Positions 1 to 8,523 of a DNA stretch of 9,428 nucleotides are shown here, piece by piece. A program made the translations under genes and the position numbers. The first letter of the stretch is position 1. The number at the start of each line of letters is the position of its first letter. The stretch is from an uncultured Ruminococcus sp. (GTDB lineage: Bacteria; Bacillota; Clostridia; Oscillospirales; Ruminococcaceae). The DNA lies in NCBI GenBank assembly GCA_946186215.1, contig CAMHMM010000055.1:1-9428 (forward strand), written 5' to 3'. A model generated the notes under the pieces. The model had not been told where the DNA came from, searched no databases, and saw nothing but the letters and a program-made list of their open reading frames with translations.

Positions 1-232
1 CGGCTTTGCCGACTTCAGCATAAATAAATAGTATGATGGCAAAAGCAGAGTTCCGGGCTGCGGATTTATCGTTTACATACAAGTACATGCGGGTATGTCG
101 GCTTTGCCGACTTCAGCATAAATAAATAGTATGATGGCAAAAGCAGAGTTCCGAGCCTCGGTTTTATCGTTTACATACAAATATGCATACGGGTAATTGT
201 CGGCTTTGCCGACTTGATTATGCGGGTGATGT
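1..232. repeat. Tandem intergenic repeat, units of 98 and 102 bp plus a shortened third copy
   Basis: Copy 1 is 1-98, copy 2 is 99-200, and a third, shortened copy starts at 201. The first 55 bases of copies 1 and 2 are identical; the rest differs by substitutions and small indels. Copy 3 keeps the opening CGGCTTTGCCGACTT (201-215) and a tail like that of copy 1 (ATGCGGGTATGT at 87-98 against ATGCGGGTGATGT at 220-232), so about 70 bp of the middle is missing. Every junction carries GTCGGC-TTT-GCCGAC, a perfect 6-bp stem with a 3-nt loop (97-111 and 199-213; the copy at 1-13 is cut by the window edge). A second small hairpin lies at about 52-64 in copy 1 and at the matching place in copy 2. 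The window starts inside the array, so more copies may lie to the left. Function is unknown; it is not a CRISPR. Confidence 0.9.
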
Positions 233-242
233 GTGTTAAGAT
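214..242 (+). promoter_or_regulatory. Possible sigma-A promoter for the beta-galactosidase gene
   Basis: TTGATT (214-219) and TAAGAT (237-242) are separated by 17 bp. Each box matches 4 of 6 consensus bases, so this is a weak call. It sits directly after the last repeat hairpin and about 40 bp before the start codon. If correct, the hairpin at 199-213 abuts the -35 box and could influence polymerase binding. GATAAT at 240-245 is a competing -10, but its spacer would be too long. Confidence 0.3.
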
Positions 243-250
243 AATTATAG

Positions 251-3304
<3,054 letters not shown>

Positions 3305-3390
3305 AATCTTTACGGATGGCTTTCCGGCCGCAGGGGAAAACGCGTTTATTCAGCAGAAAGATGCAGTTATGTATAGCCGCTTGATCACGG

Positions 3391-3418
3391 TTTATCTTAA
3401 GCGATCAGAACAGATAAA
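3391..3418. repeat. Short inverted repeat just before the terminator
   Basis: TTTATCT (3391-3397) and AGATAAA (3412-3418) form 7-bp arms around a 14-nt spacer, immediately left of the lacZ terminator stem. The right arm would also provide the T-rich tail (ATTTATCT) when the terminator hairpin is read on the minus strand. Confidence 0.4.
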
Positions 3419-3459
3419 TGCCTCTGAGTGTCAGCAGCACTCAGAGGCAAAGCTTTTAT
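3419..3459 (+). terminator. Rho-independent terminator of the beta-galactosidase gene, possibly bidirectional
   Basis: TGCCTCTGAGTG (3419-3430) pairs perfectly with CACTCAGAGGCA (3438-3449), a 12-bp stem with a 7-nt loop, followed by a T-rich run (3453-3459). It lies about 115 bp after the lacZ stop. On the minus strand the same stem is followed by ATTTATCTGTT, a weaker but usable tail, so it may also end the convergent DUF3592-like transcript. Confidence 0.85.
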
Positions 3460-3492
3460 TTTTATGGGTATCCTTTCTGACAGAGCGGACTA

Positions 3493-3924
3493 TCATCCTA
3501 TTCCGAACAAGCCTGTTCCGGCCGGTCTTTCCTGTTTATCAAGGATCTCTCCCGTGCCGAAGACCATTACTGCCAGCAAGAAGACTATCATGTTCATTTC
3601 ATCTGCGACTTTGTAATTCTTCGGAAGAAGCGCTGTAGGTTTGGATGGCTTGTAGCGGACGGATATTGTGCTGCCCACCTCTGCACCGTAATCTCCGTGA
3701 ATGCAGGCTGTATATTCCTTGCCGCCTACGGTGTATCTGATATAATTATAAGTGACATGAGCCGTTCCGCTCCGTGATATGGTTTTCAGATGCGACTCTA
3801 TACCGGTGACCTCTGCTTCAACGGTCTTGTAGGATATATCCTTTGATACATTGTTCAGAATAAGTATCAGACCAAGTATAAATATTGCTATACCGAATAT
3901 TTTGAAAGGCTTGCCTCTGCTCAT
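3493..3924 (-). CDS. Small membrane protein, DUF3592-like
   Basis: The 143-residue product has two hydrophobic segments (about 8-24 and 111-125) flanking a polar, beta-rich domain (about 30-105). That domain contains V.AEVTGIE, Y.YIRYTVGGKEYTA and VGSTISVRYKPSKPTALLP. Two helices around an extracytoplasmic domain with a YxPxxP-like end is the DUF3592 pattern; the family's role is unknown. Start choice: an open frame runs to 3960, but GGAGGT (minus strand, at 3936-3931) lies 6 nt before the ATG at 3924-3922, so I use that start (MSRGKPFKIFG). The ATG at 3930-3928 touches the ribosome site and is unlikely. The gene lies downstream of the kinase gene on the same strand, with its own promoter in the 140-bp gap. 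It could be a third operon member by read-through, since I see no terminator between them. Confidence 0.75.
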   Translation of the reverse strand: MSRGKPFKIFGIAIFILGLILILNNVSKDISYKTVEAEVTGIESHLKTISRSGTAHVTYNYIRYTVGGKEYTACIHGDYGAEVGSTISVRYKPSKPTALLPKNYKVADEMNMIVFLLAVMVFGTGEILDKQERPAGTGLFGIG

Positions 3925-3970
3925 ATCCATACCTCCGGTATTCTCACAGAACGGGATCATTACAGGTATA

Positions 3971-3999
3971 ATTCTATTACTTCACGGATCCTTTTTCAA
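3971..3999 (-). promoter_or_regulatory. Sigma-A promoter of the DUF3592-like gene
   Basis: On the minus strand TTGAAA (3999-3994) and TAGAAT (3976-3971) are exactly 17 bp apart. Transcription would begin near 3964, giving a leader of about 40 nt. A 17-nt motif at 4004-4020 lies 4 nt upstream of the -35 box and recurs at the promoter near 9390. Confidence 0.7.
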
Positions 4000-4003
4000 G
4001 AGG

Positions 4004-4020
4004 TTTAATCATATTCTAAT
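4004..4020 (-). promoter_or_regulatory. Shared upstream promoter motif, copy A
   Basis: The minus-strand sequence is ATTAGAATATGATTAAA. It matches 16 of 17 bases of the motif at 9397-9413, and both copies end exactly 4 nt before a -35 box. The position suits an activator site or an UP element. The regulator is unknown. Confidence 0.5.
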
Positions 4021-4064
4021 GAAATAATAATCTGCGGATAATCTTTTCGTTTGTGATAAAAATA

Positions 4065-5423
4065 TCAGCGGGCAAAATCATCATCAAGAGCTTTTTCAGC
4101 ACCCTTGTGCAGAGGTATCTTGACATTGATGTAGAAATTTTCTTCGTCGTTGGAAAAATCGGCAAGTCCTCCGTAGGACTGTGCCGTCCATGCGATGGAG
4201 CGAAGACCGAGACCGTTTCTGCGGCGGTGTGTGGAAAGGTACTTGCCATCCTTGATGCGCAGCTTTTTTCCGTAGCAGTTGGTGGAGACGATGTAAAGCG
4301 CGGTATCATCGCGGTTCATGACCGAAAGATGTATGAACCTTTTTACCGTGGGTACTTCAAGACAGGCATTCACCGCATTTTCAAGGATATTCCCGAGCAG
4401 GCTGCACAACTCCACCGTACCGATGCTGATGTTGTCGGGTATATCTATTTCAAGCAGCAGCTTTATCCCGTACTCCTCAGCGTTGCCCGCATAGTAGTTG
4501 AGAAGTGCGTTGACCGCATTGATATTGCAGTACCGCGTGATCGTGTTCTTGGGCATGGCCTGGATGTAATCATCAAGGAACCGTCTCATTTCGGTGAGAT
4601 CACCTGCTCGCAGAAGCTCATCAAGTGTTCTGACAGCGTGGCGGAAGTCATGCCTTTCCCTTGCGGTGGCTTCGATATATTTCTGCTGGGTGATATACTG
4701 GCTTTCCTGCATTTCAAGCAGGCGGGTGCGCTCTGCGAGCTGTGCGTGAGAATCGATCTCGTTTACGATATAGTAAAACAGCACCGTGAGGAATATCTGT
4801 GTCACGAAAAGTGCGGCAATGACCGCGATGAATGCGATAAAGACCTTGTTGGTGTACAGTGTATCGTAATGGAGAGGCCTTATCAGAAAGTTCAGGCTGA
4901 GATATATTGCTGTCACGGGAGTAGAGGCGTACCAGATATTTCGCAGCTTCAGGTTGTCGATTATCCTTGTGCCGTATTTTATCACAGGGTATGCGCTGAG
5001 GGCTATCCATGCTATTGCGATCAGCTGCTGGGATATTACAAATGCGGCGGTTACATCATCTGCGCCCATTTTGGGGTTATACACTGCATCTATTGCAGCC
5101 GCCATGTTGGAAATGGAGCTCATCATCGACCAGCACCACAGAAATATGGCTATGCACACGCTGATATCCGCATCCACCGAGCGTACATACAGAATAAAAG
5201 ATATCAGCACCAGCGGCAGCATCACCATGTTGATGCTCACATCCATGTAGTACTCCACTGCTGTTGCAACGAGCACTAAGGGCAGCAGTATCACCGAGCC
5301 TACGACCATGAGCCTCGGAAGAGGCATTTTAAGCCTGTTTTTCATCGGAAGAAAGCACATTATCGCAGTGGGGAATATTATCATGAAGGAAAGGAACACG
5401 AGAGGCAGGTCATTCGTTTTCAT
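4065..5423 (-). CDS. Sensor histidine kinase, AgrC/LytS-like with GHKL ATPase domain
   Basis: This 452-residue protein is the membrane sensor of a two-component system. The first about 220 residues are strongly hydrophobic, with six or seven predicted membrane helices (roughly 4-24, 37-56, 64-81, 87-107, 124-146, 168-182, 194-218). A likely coiled linker follows (225-255). The histidine box is RERHDFRHAV, with H258 the likely phosphorylated residue, typical of the HPK10/AgrC class. The ATPase domain shows the N box GNILENAVNAC (N345, N349) and a G box GLGL (404-407). The start ATG lies inside the end of the response-regulator gene (14-nt overlap), with GAGGAG 8 nt upstream, so the two are probably translationally coupled. 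AgrC-type kinases often sense peptides, but no AgrB- or AgrD-like gene is present, so the signal is unknown. Confidence 0.9.
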   Translation of the reverse strand: MKTNDLPLVFLSFMIIFPTAIMCFLPMKNRLKMPLPRLMVVGSVILLPLVLVATAVEYYMDVSINMVMLPLVLISFILYVRSVDADISVCIAIFLWCWSMMSSISNMAAAIDAVYNPKMGADDVTAAFVISQQLIAIAWIALSAYPVIKYGTRIIDNLKLRNIWYASTPVTAIYLSLNFLIRPLHYDTLYTNKVFIAFIAVIAALFVTQIFLTVLFYYIVNEIDSHAQLAERTRLLEMQESQYITQQKYIEATARERHDFRHAVRTLDELLRAGDLTEMRRFLDDYIQAMPKNTITRYCNINAVNALLNYYAGNAEEYGIKLLLEIDIPDNISIGTVELCSLLGNILENAVNACLEVPTVKRFIHLSVMNRDDTALYIVSTNCYGKKLRIKDGKYLSTHRRRNGLGLRSIAWTAQSYGGLADFSNDEENFYINVKIPLHKGAEKALDDDFAR

Positions 5424-6162
5424 TTTCTGCTCTCCTCATCGCATCGCTTCGTATCTTTGCGAACATATAGTTTGCATATGTCTGCTCTATCTGCTTTCTT
5501 CCCCGGACATTCACAGGCAGTGTGCTTCCGTTTCTCAGCGAGCATATCCCGTCGGATATATCCGAGACATTGTCCATATTGACCACAATGCCCCTGTTTA
5601 TCCTGAGAAAGCGGTTATCCTTCAGAAGCGCTTCCTCTATTGAGCTGAACTTCATCCGTGCCGTGCAGCTGTTGCCCCTGATATCCTGCAGAGTTATGCT
5701 GTGCCCCTCTGAGCTTACTGCCGCGATATCACTGTAATGAGTCAGCACATCCCTGCCGGGAGCGGGGATATTGAGGCACTGGGAGGTGTGGCTGAATTTT
5801 TCGGTTATGCCGTCCATGAGCCTGAAAAATCTGACTTCATCCACTGGCTTTATCAGGTAATCATAGGCATGGACAGAAAATGCCTCGGGCATATGCTCCC
5901 TGCTGGTGGTGAGAAAAACTATAACCGTGTCGGATTCTTTTCCTCTGAGATATTCCGCCGCCTCTATCCCTGTCGTCTTGTCCATATATATATCCATAAA
6001 CACCAGAGAATACATATATGAACGGTAGTTTTTCAGAAACTCCTCTGCGCTCTCGAATGTGCTTATATCATATACAAGGCCGCTGATGCCGCGGTATTCG
6101 CTGAGATAGAGCTTTATCTTTTCCCGTTCCTCGGCAAGATCGTCTACTATGGCAATGTTCAA
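5410..6162 (-). CDS. LytTR-family response regulator
   Basis: The 250-residue regulator is the cognate partner of the downstream kinase. The receiver domain (1-120) has the acidic pair D7-D8, phosphoacceptor D57 in FMDIYM, T85/T86 in LTTS, and K105 in IKP. The DNA-binding part (about 128-235) is a LytTR domain, recognised by RFLRINRGIVVNMDNVSDI (185-203) and a beta-rich C-terminus without a helix-turn-helix. The initiation codon is TTG (6162-6160): no ATG lies upstream in frame, the receiver fold begins at once with NIAIVDD, and AAAGGAG stands 8 nt before it. The leader from the promoter near 6255 is about 85 nt and contains a small GGCTG/CAGCC stem. LytTR proteins bind paired 9-bp direct repeats, and such a pair lies just upstream of this gene's own promoter (6294-6323), which points to autoregulation. 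Confidence 0.93.
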   Translation of the reverse strand: MNIAIVDDLAEEREKIKLYLSEYRGISGLVYDISTFESAEEFLKNYRSYMYSLVFMDIYMDKTTGIEAAEYLRGKESDTVIVFLTTSREHMPEAFSVHAYDYLIKPVDEVRFFRLMDGITEKFSHTSQCLNIPAPGRDVLTHYSDIAAVSSEGHSITLQDIRGNSCTARMKFSSIEEALLKDNRFLRINRGIVVNMDNVSDISDGICSLRNGSTLPVNVRGRKQIEQTYANYMFAKIRSDAMRRAENENE

Positions 6163-6254
6163 GCTTCCCGCTCCTTTCTGCGTTATGGGAGCATTTATTC
6201 CTTTCCTGCGGCTGTGAACTGCTTAAAGTGCAGCCTGTCAGGATCACTGTATTG

Positions 6255-6283
6255 ATTATACTATATTTTCAGGTCATATTCAA
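6255..6283 (-). promoter_or_regulatory. Sigma-A promoter of the response regulator-kinase operon
   Basis: On the minus strand TTGAAT (6283-6278) and a perfect TATAAT (6260-6255) are 17 bp apart. Transcription should start near 6248. The TTCAAGAGGTT around its -35 box (plus-strand 6279-6289) also occurs at the DUF3592 promoter (3995-4005) in the same register. Confidence 0.8.
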
Positions 6284-6323
6284 GAGGTTGGGCGTGACAT
6301 TCGTGCCGCGATTTGTGACATTC
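6273..6323. promoter_or_regulatory. Candidate LytTR binding array: 9-bp direct repeats with 21-bp period
   Basis: GTGACATTC occurs at 6294-6302 and 6315-6323, with a 12-bp gap. The similarity extends to 11/12 bases (GTGACATTCGTG against GTGACATTCATG). A third, weaker copy, GTCATATTC (7/9), lies at 6273-6281, again exactly 21 bp away and overlapping the operon's -35 box. LytTR regulators typically bind two 9-bp direct repeats spaced by about 12 bp, two helical turns apart. The two strong copies sit at about -46 to -75 from the predicted start of the regulator operon, a normal activator position, and about 100 bp upstream of the AIM24 start. The base sequence does not match the AgrA site, so assignment to this regulator rests on spacing and context. 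Confidence 0.6.
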
Positions 6324-6356
6324 ATGACAAAATGAGGCCTTTCTTTGTGCTTTATG

Positions 6357-6374
6357 ATATTTTTTAGAAAATAT
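6357..6374. promoter_or_regulatory. 18-bp AT-rich inverted repeat upstream of the AIM24 promoter
   Basis: ATATTTT (6357-6363) and AAAATAT (6368-6374) are perfect inverted arms around TTAG. The repeat is centred about 57 bp before the predicted transcription start, just upstream of the -35 box. It could bind a dimeric regulator or act as an UP element. Confidence 0.35.
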
Positions 6375-6386
6375 GCGGCAAAAATA

Positions 6387-6415
6387 TTGACAAGTTAACA
6401 AAAATGATGTATTAT
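6387..6415 (+). promoter_or_regulatory. Strong sigma-A promoter of the AIM24-family gene
   Basis: A perfect TTGACA (6387-6392) and TATTAT (6410-6415) are 17 bp apart, with very AT-rich flanks, predicting strong expression starting near 6422. An inverted repeat TTAACA (6395-6400) / TGTTAA (6415-6420) spans the spacer and -10 box and could hold a repressor. Confidence 0.85.
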
Positions 6416-6435
6416 GTTAATATACAAACTGGATC

Positions 6436-6454
6436 TATGCGGTGAAGCCGCATA
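6436..6454 (+). other. Leader hairpin in the AIM24 5' UTR
   Basis: TATGCGG (6436-6442) and CCGCATA (6448-6454) form a 7-bp stem with a 5-nt loop, about 14 nt after the predicted start and 19 nt before the ribosome site. No U-run follows, so it is not a terminator. A 5' stem of this kind commonly stabilises mRNA. Confidence 0.5.
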
Positions 6455-6486
6455 AATATCGAATAAAATGATCGGAGGACGGCCTT

Positions 6487-7194
6487 ATGAATTATGAAGT
6501 AAGAAATGCTCCACTTAGTGTACTCATCTGTGAGCTCGATGCAGGAGAAAGCGTTGAATGTCAGAGAGGCGCAATGTCATGGATGACATCGAATGTGGGT
6601 ATGGAGACAAACCTCGGCAGCGGCGGCGGCAAAGGACTTCTCGGCGCACTGGGCAAGGTGGCAAAGAGCGCAGTGACAGGCGAATCCATTTTCAGGAACA
6701 CCTACACCGCAAACGGCGGCCCCGGCGAGATCGCATTTGCATCCTCGGTCCCCGGCGATATCGTTGCCTATGAGCTTACCGGCGGCAATTCCATCGTAGC
6801 TCAGAAGAGTGCATATCTTGCCAACACAAAGGGCGTTAATATGGAGCTTTTCTTCCAGAAGAACCTCGGTGCCGGCTTCTTTGGCGGCGAAGGCTTTATC
6901 ATGCAGAAGTTTTCAGGAACAGGCACCGTATTCCTTGAGATAAACGGCTGTACCGTCAATTATGATCTGGCAGCAGGCCAGTCTATGATCATCGATACAG
7001 GCTTCCTTGCTGCTATGGATTCCACCTGCAGCATCAGCATAGAAACAGTAAGCGGTGTAGGCAACGCGCTTCTGGGCGGCGAAGGCCTCTTTAACACAAG
7101 AGTTACAGGTCCCGGCAAGATCTGGCTCCAGACCATGCCCGCAAGCTCTCTTGCAGCATCCATTATTCCCTATCTTCCCAGCTCAAGAAGTTAA
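6487..7194 (+). CDS. AIM24 family protein (TIGR00266/DUF124)
   Basis: The 235-residue product resembles the AIM24 (TIGR00266) family, soluble all-beta proteins named after a yeast mitochondrial protein and of unknown function in bacteria. Family-like features are the opening YEVRNAPLSVL, MSWMTSNVGMETN (about 31-43), the glycine-rich stretch that follows, FRNTYTANGGPGEIAFAS (about 70-87), and the segment around FFGGEGFIMQKFSGTGTVFL (residues about 131-150). No signal peptide or membrane helix is visible, so it is probably cytoplasmic. GGAGGA at 6474-6479 stands 7 nt before the ATG. The gene is transcribed alone from a near-consensus promoter and ends at a hairpin terminator. It is divergent from the regulator-kinase operon and shares its intergenic region with candidate regulator sites, so it may be a target of that system. 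This link is inference. Confidence 0.88.
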   Translation: MNYEVRNAPLSVLICELDAGESVECQRGAMSWMTSNVGMETNLGSGGGKGLLGALGKVAKSAVTGESIFRNTYTANGGPGEIAFASSVPGDIVAYELTGGNSIVAQKSAYLANTKGVNMELFFQKNLGAGFFGGEGFIMQKFSGTGTVFLEINGCTVNYDLAAGQSMIIDTGFLAAMDSTCSISIETVSGVGNALLGGEGLFNTRVTGPGKIWLQTMPASSLAASIIPYLPSSRS

Positions 7195-7225
7195 GGGATT
7201 GTCGGATAAACGGCTTAAAAAGTAC

Positions 7226-7256
7226 AAGACGGACAGATCAGCTCTGTCCGTCTTTT
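7226..7256. terminator. Bidirectional rho-independent terminator between convergent genes
   Basis: AAGACGGACAGA (7226-7237) pairs with TCTGTCCGTCTT (7243-7254), a perfect 12-bp stem with a 5-nt loop. The plus strand continues with TTTT (7253-7256). The minus strand continues with GTACTTTTTAAG. It ends AIM24 and, read the other way, the condensation-domain gene, whose stop codon begins only a few bases to the right. Confidence 0.85.
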
Positions 7257-7260
7257 GCGT

Positions 7261-8463
7261 TCATATTCCTTCAAGGAGTGCGGCAAGGCTCAGTGTACCT
7301 TCGTGAGTGTGCAGTGTAACGGTCATCCTGCCGTTGGCAGTGACAATGCCCACAATATTTTTTCCGTTGGAAACAACAGGCGGGATAAACGATGCATTTT
7401 CTATATGGTACCCGCCGTACTCATCAGGAATATCGAGCCTTGTAAGATTGGTTATGCTCAGATCCCGCTTTTTCTCGCCGTATCCCATAAGCTTTGCAAG
7501 GGAGCGGGATGTCTTTGATGTGTATGTACCGACCGCTTCAAGATCCATTGCATCGAGCAGGGAAGGATCAAAGCCTGCCAGAAAATTCAGCACGAACCAT
7601 TTTGATGCGGGGTCGTCCAGCTTTTTGTGCATCATCCTGTGTATGGTCTTTGCGTTTTCCCATACGCTCTGTCCGCTTTTGTATCTGTGATCGACGGATA
7701 ACCCAGTTGCCTGATTTCCCATTGCGCGGTTCCTGTCGAGCCTGCCGTCTGCGGCGTAGGCCACAGAACACAGTCCGTCGGAATTTTTGAGCATCACGGC
7801 AGTGATGTATGAGGTGAGCCTCACCTCGTTTTCTTTGCAGCTTCTGAGCATATCCGCTGTCTGCTCCGCGCTGAAGGTGATCTCCTCAACGAATGTTTTA
7901 TGGGTGTTCCAGTAGCTTTCATAGGCTTTGTCCAGATCGTCAAAGTCAAATACGCGGCGCTCCTTCTTCCATTTTTTGTTGTAGTGGCTGATAAGCAGCC
8001 GGCTGACAGGCGGATCAAGGCGCACCATTTGGGTGTATGCGGGTTCTTTTCCCGACAGTGCTTCCATAAAGGAGCCGATAAAATATATCAGGGATTTGCC
8101 GTCGCCGCCCAGATGATGCATACAAAACAGCATGGAAAATCCTTTTTCCGTGTGCCTCATGCAAAATGCCCTGAGATACTCACCGTTTTCCAGCCTGAAC
8201 CGCCGCTTTTCCTCATCAGCGATGATCTCTGCCTGTGTCTTTTCGGTGAATTCCAGGCTCTGGGCGGATGCACCGTCTGTATAGTATGCGCTGCCGTTTT
8301 CAAGGATTATCCTCGTGTTGAGTATCTCATGTGCGTTTACAGCCTTTTCAAAGGCAGAGCGTATTGCTTCGCGGGATGCGTTCCCGCTGATATCCGTGCG
8401 GATTACGATTATCATGTTCACATCGAACAGATCTGAGCGCTCCGTTGTGATAAGCTCTTTCAT
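7261..8463 (-). CDS. Stand-alone condensation-domain / acyltransferase-like protein
   Basis: The 400-residue product has the layout of the CoA-dependent acyltransferase superfamily that includes NRPS condensation domains, PapA-type and alcohol acetyltransferases. The active-site motif HHxxxDG is present as HHLGGDG (H116-G122), H117 being the expected catalytic base. The N-terminal half also shows the FEKAVNAHEILNTRI pattern (38-52), typical of the start of these folds. A later segment, RAMGNQATGLSVDHR (246-260), fits the second half-domain. No adenylation, carrier or thioesterase domain is attached or nearby, so it is not part of a visible NRPS. It has no signal peptide. GGCGGTG lies 5 nt before the ATG. 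It follows the TIM-barrel gene by 60 bp without an intervening promoter or terminator, so the two are probably co-transcribed. Substrates cannot be told from sequence. Confidence 0.8.
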   Translation of the reverse strand: MKELITTERSDLFDVNMIIVIRTDISGNASREAIRSAFEKAVNAHEILNTRIILENGSAYYTDGASAQSLEFTEKTQAEIIADEEKRRFRLENGEYLRAFCMRHTEKGFSMLFCMHHLGGDGKSLIYFIGSFMEALSGKEPAYTQMVRLDPPVSRLLISHYNKKWKKERRVFDFDDLDKAYESYWNTHKTFVEEITFSAEQTADMLRSCKENEVRLTSYITAVMLKNSDGLCSVAYAADGRLDRNRAMGNQATGLSVDHRYKSGQSVWENAKTIHRMMHKKLDDPASKWFVLNFLAGFDPSLLDAMDLEAVGTYTSKTSRSLAKLMGYGEKKRDLSITNLTRLDIPDEYGGYHIENASFIPPVVSNGKNIVGIVTANGRMTVTLHTHEGTLSLAALLEGI

Positions 8464-8523
8464 AATATCACCGCCTTGTTTTTTTACTGTTGATCATCTG
8501 ACCATACCGGTCGATCTGTAAAG

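Noticed and set aside
1..232. CRISPR array
   Set aside because: The units are about 100 bp and nearly identical throughout, with no short repeats alternating with unique spacers and no cas genes.
3369..3638. Plus-strand frame downstream of lacZ
   Set aside because: It runs through the lacZ terminator and into the opposite DUF3592-like gene, with no ribosome site or domain.
4053..5279. Plus-strand open frame of 408 codons opposite the sensor kinase
   Set aside because: The kinase frame has clear HPK10 and GHKL motifs. The opposite frame is rich in Cys and His without a domain pattern, and has no ribosome site.
6448..6480. Similarity between the AIM24 leader (GCATAAATA...ATGAT.GG) and the left-edge repeat
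   Set aside because: The match needs gaps and falls in AT-rich sequence; it is too weak to call another repeat copy.
6436..6486. Riboswitch in the AIM24 leader
   Set aside because: Only one simple 7-bp hairpin is present, with no conserved aptamer pattern, no alternative terminator and too little sequence.
7900..8436. Plus-strand frame of 178 codons opposite the condensation-like gene
   Set aside because: It overlaps a gene with an intact HHxxxDG motif and a good ribosome site; no independent support.
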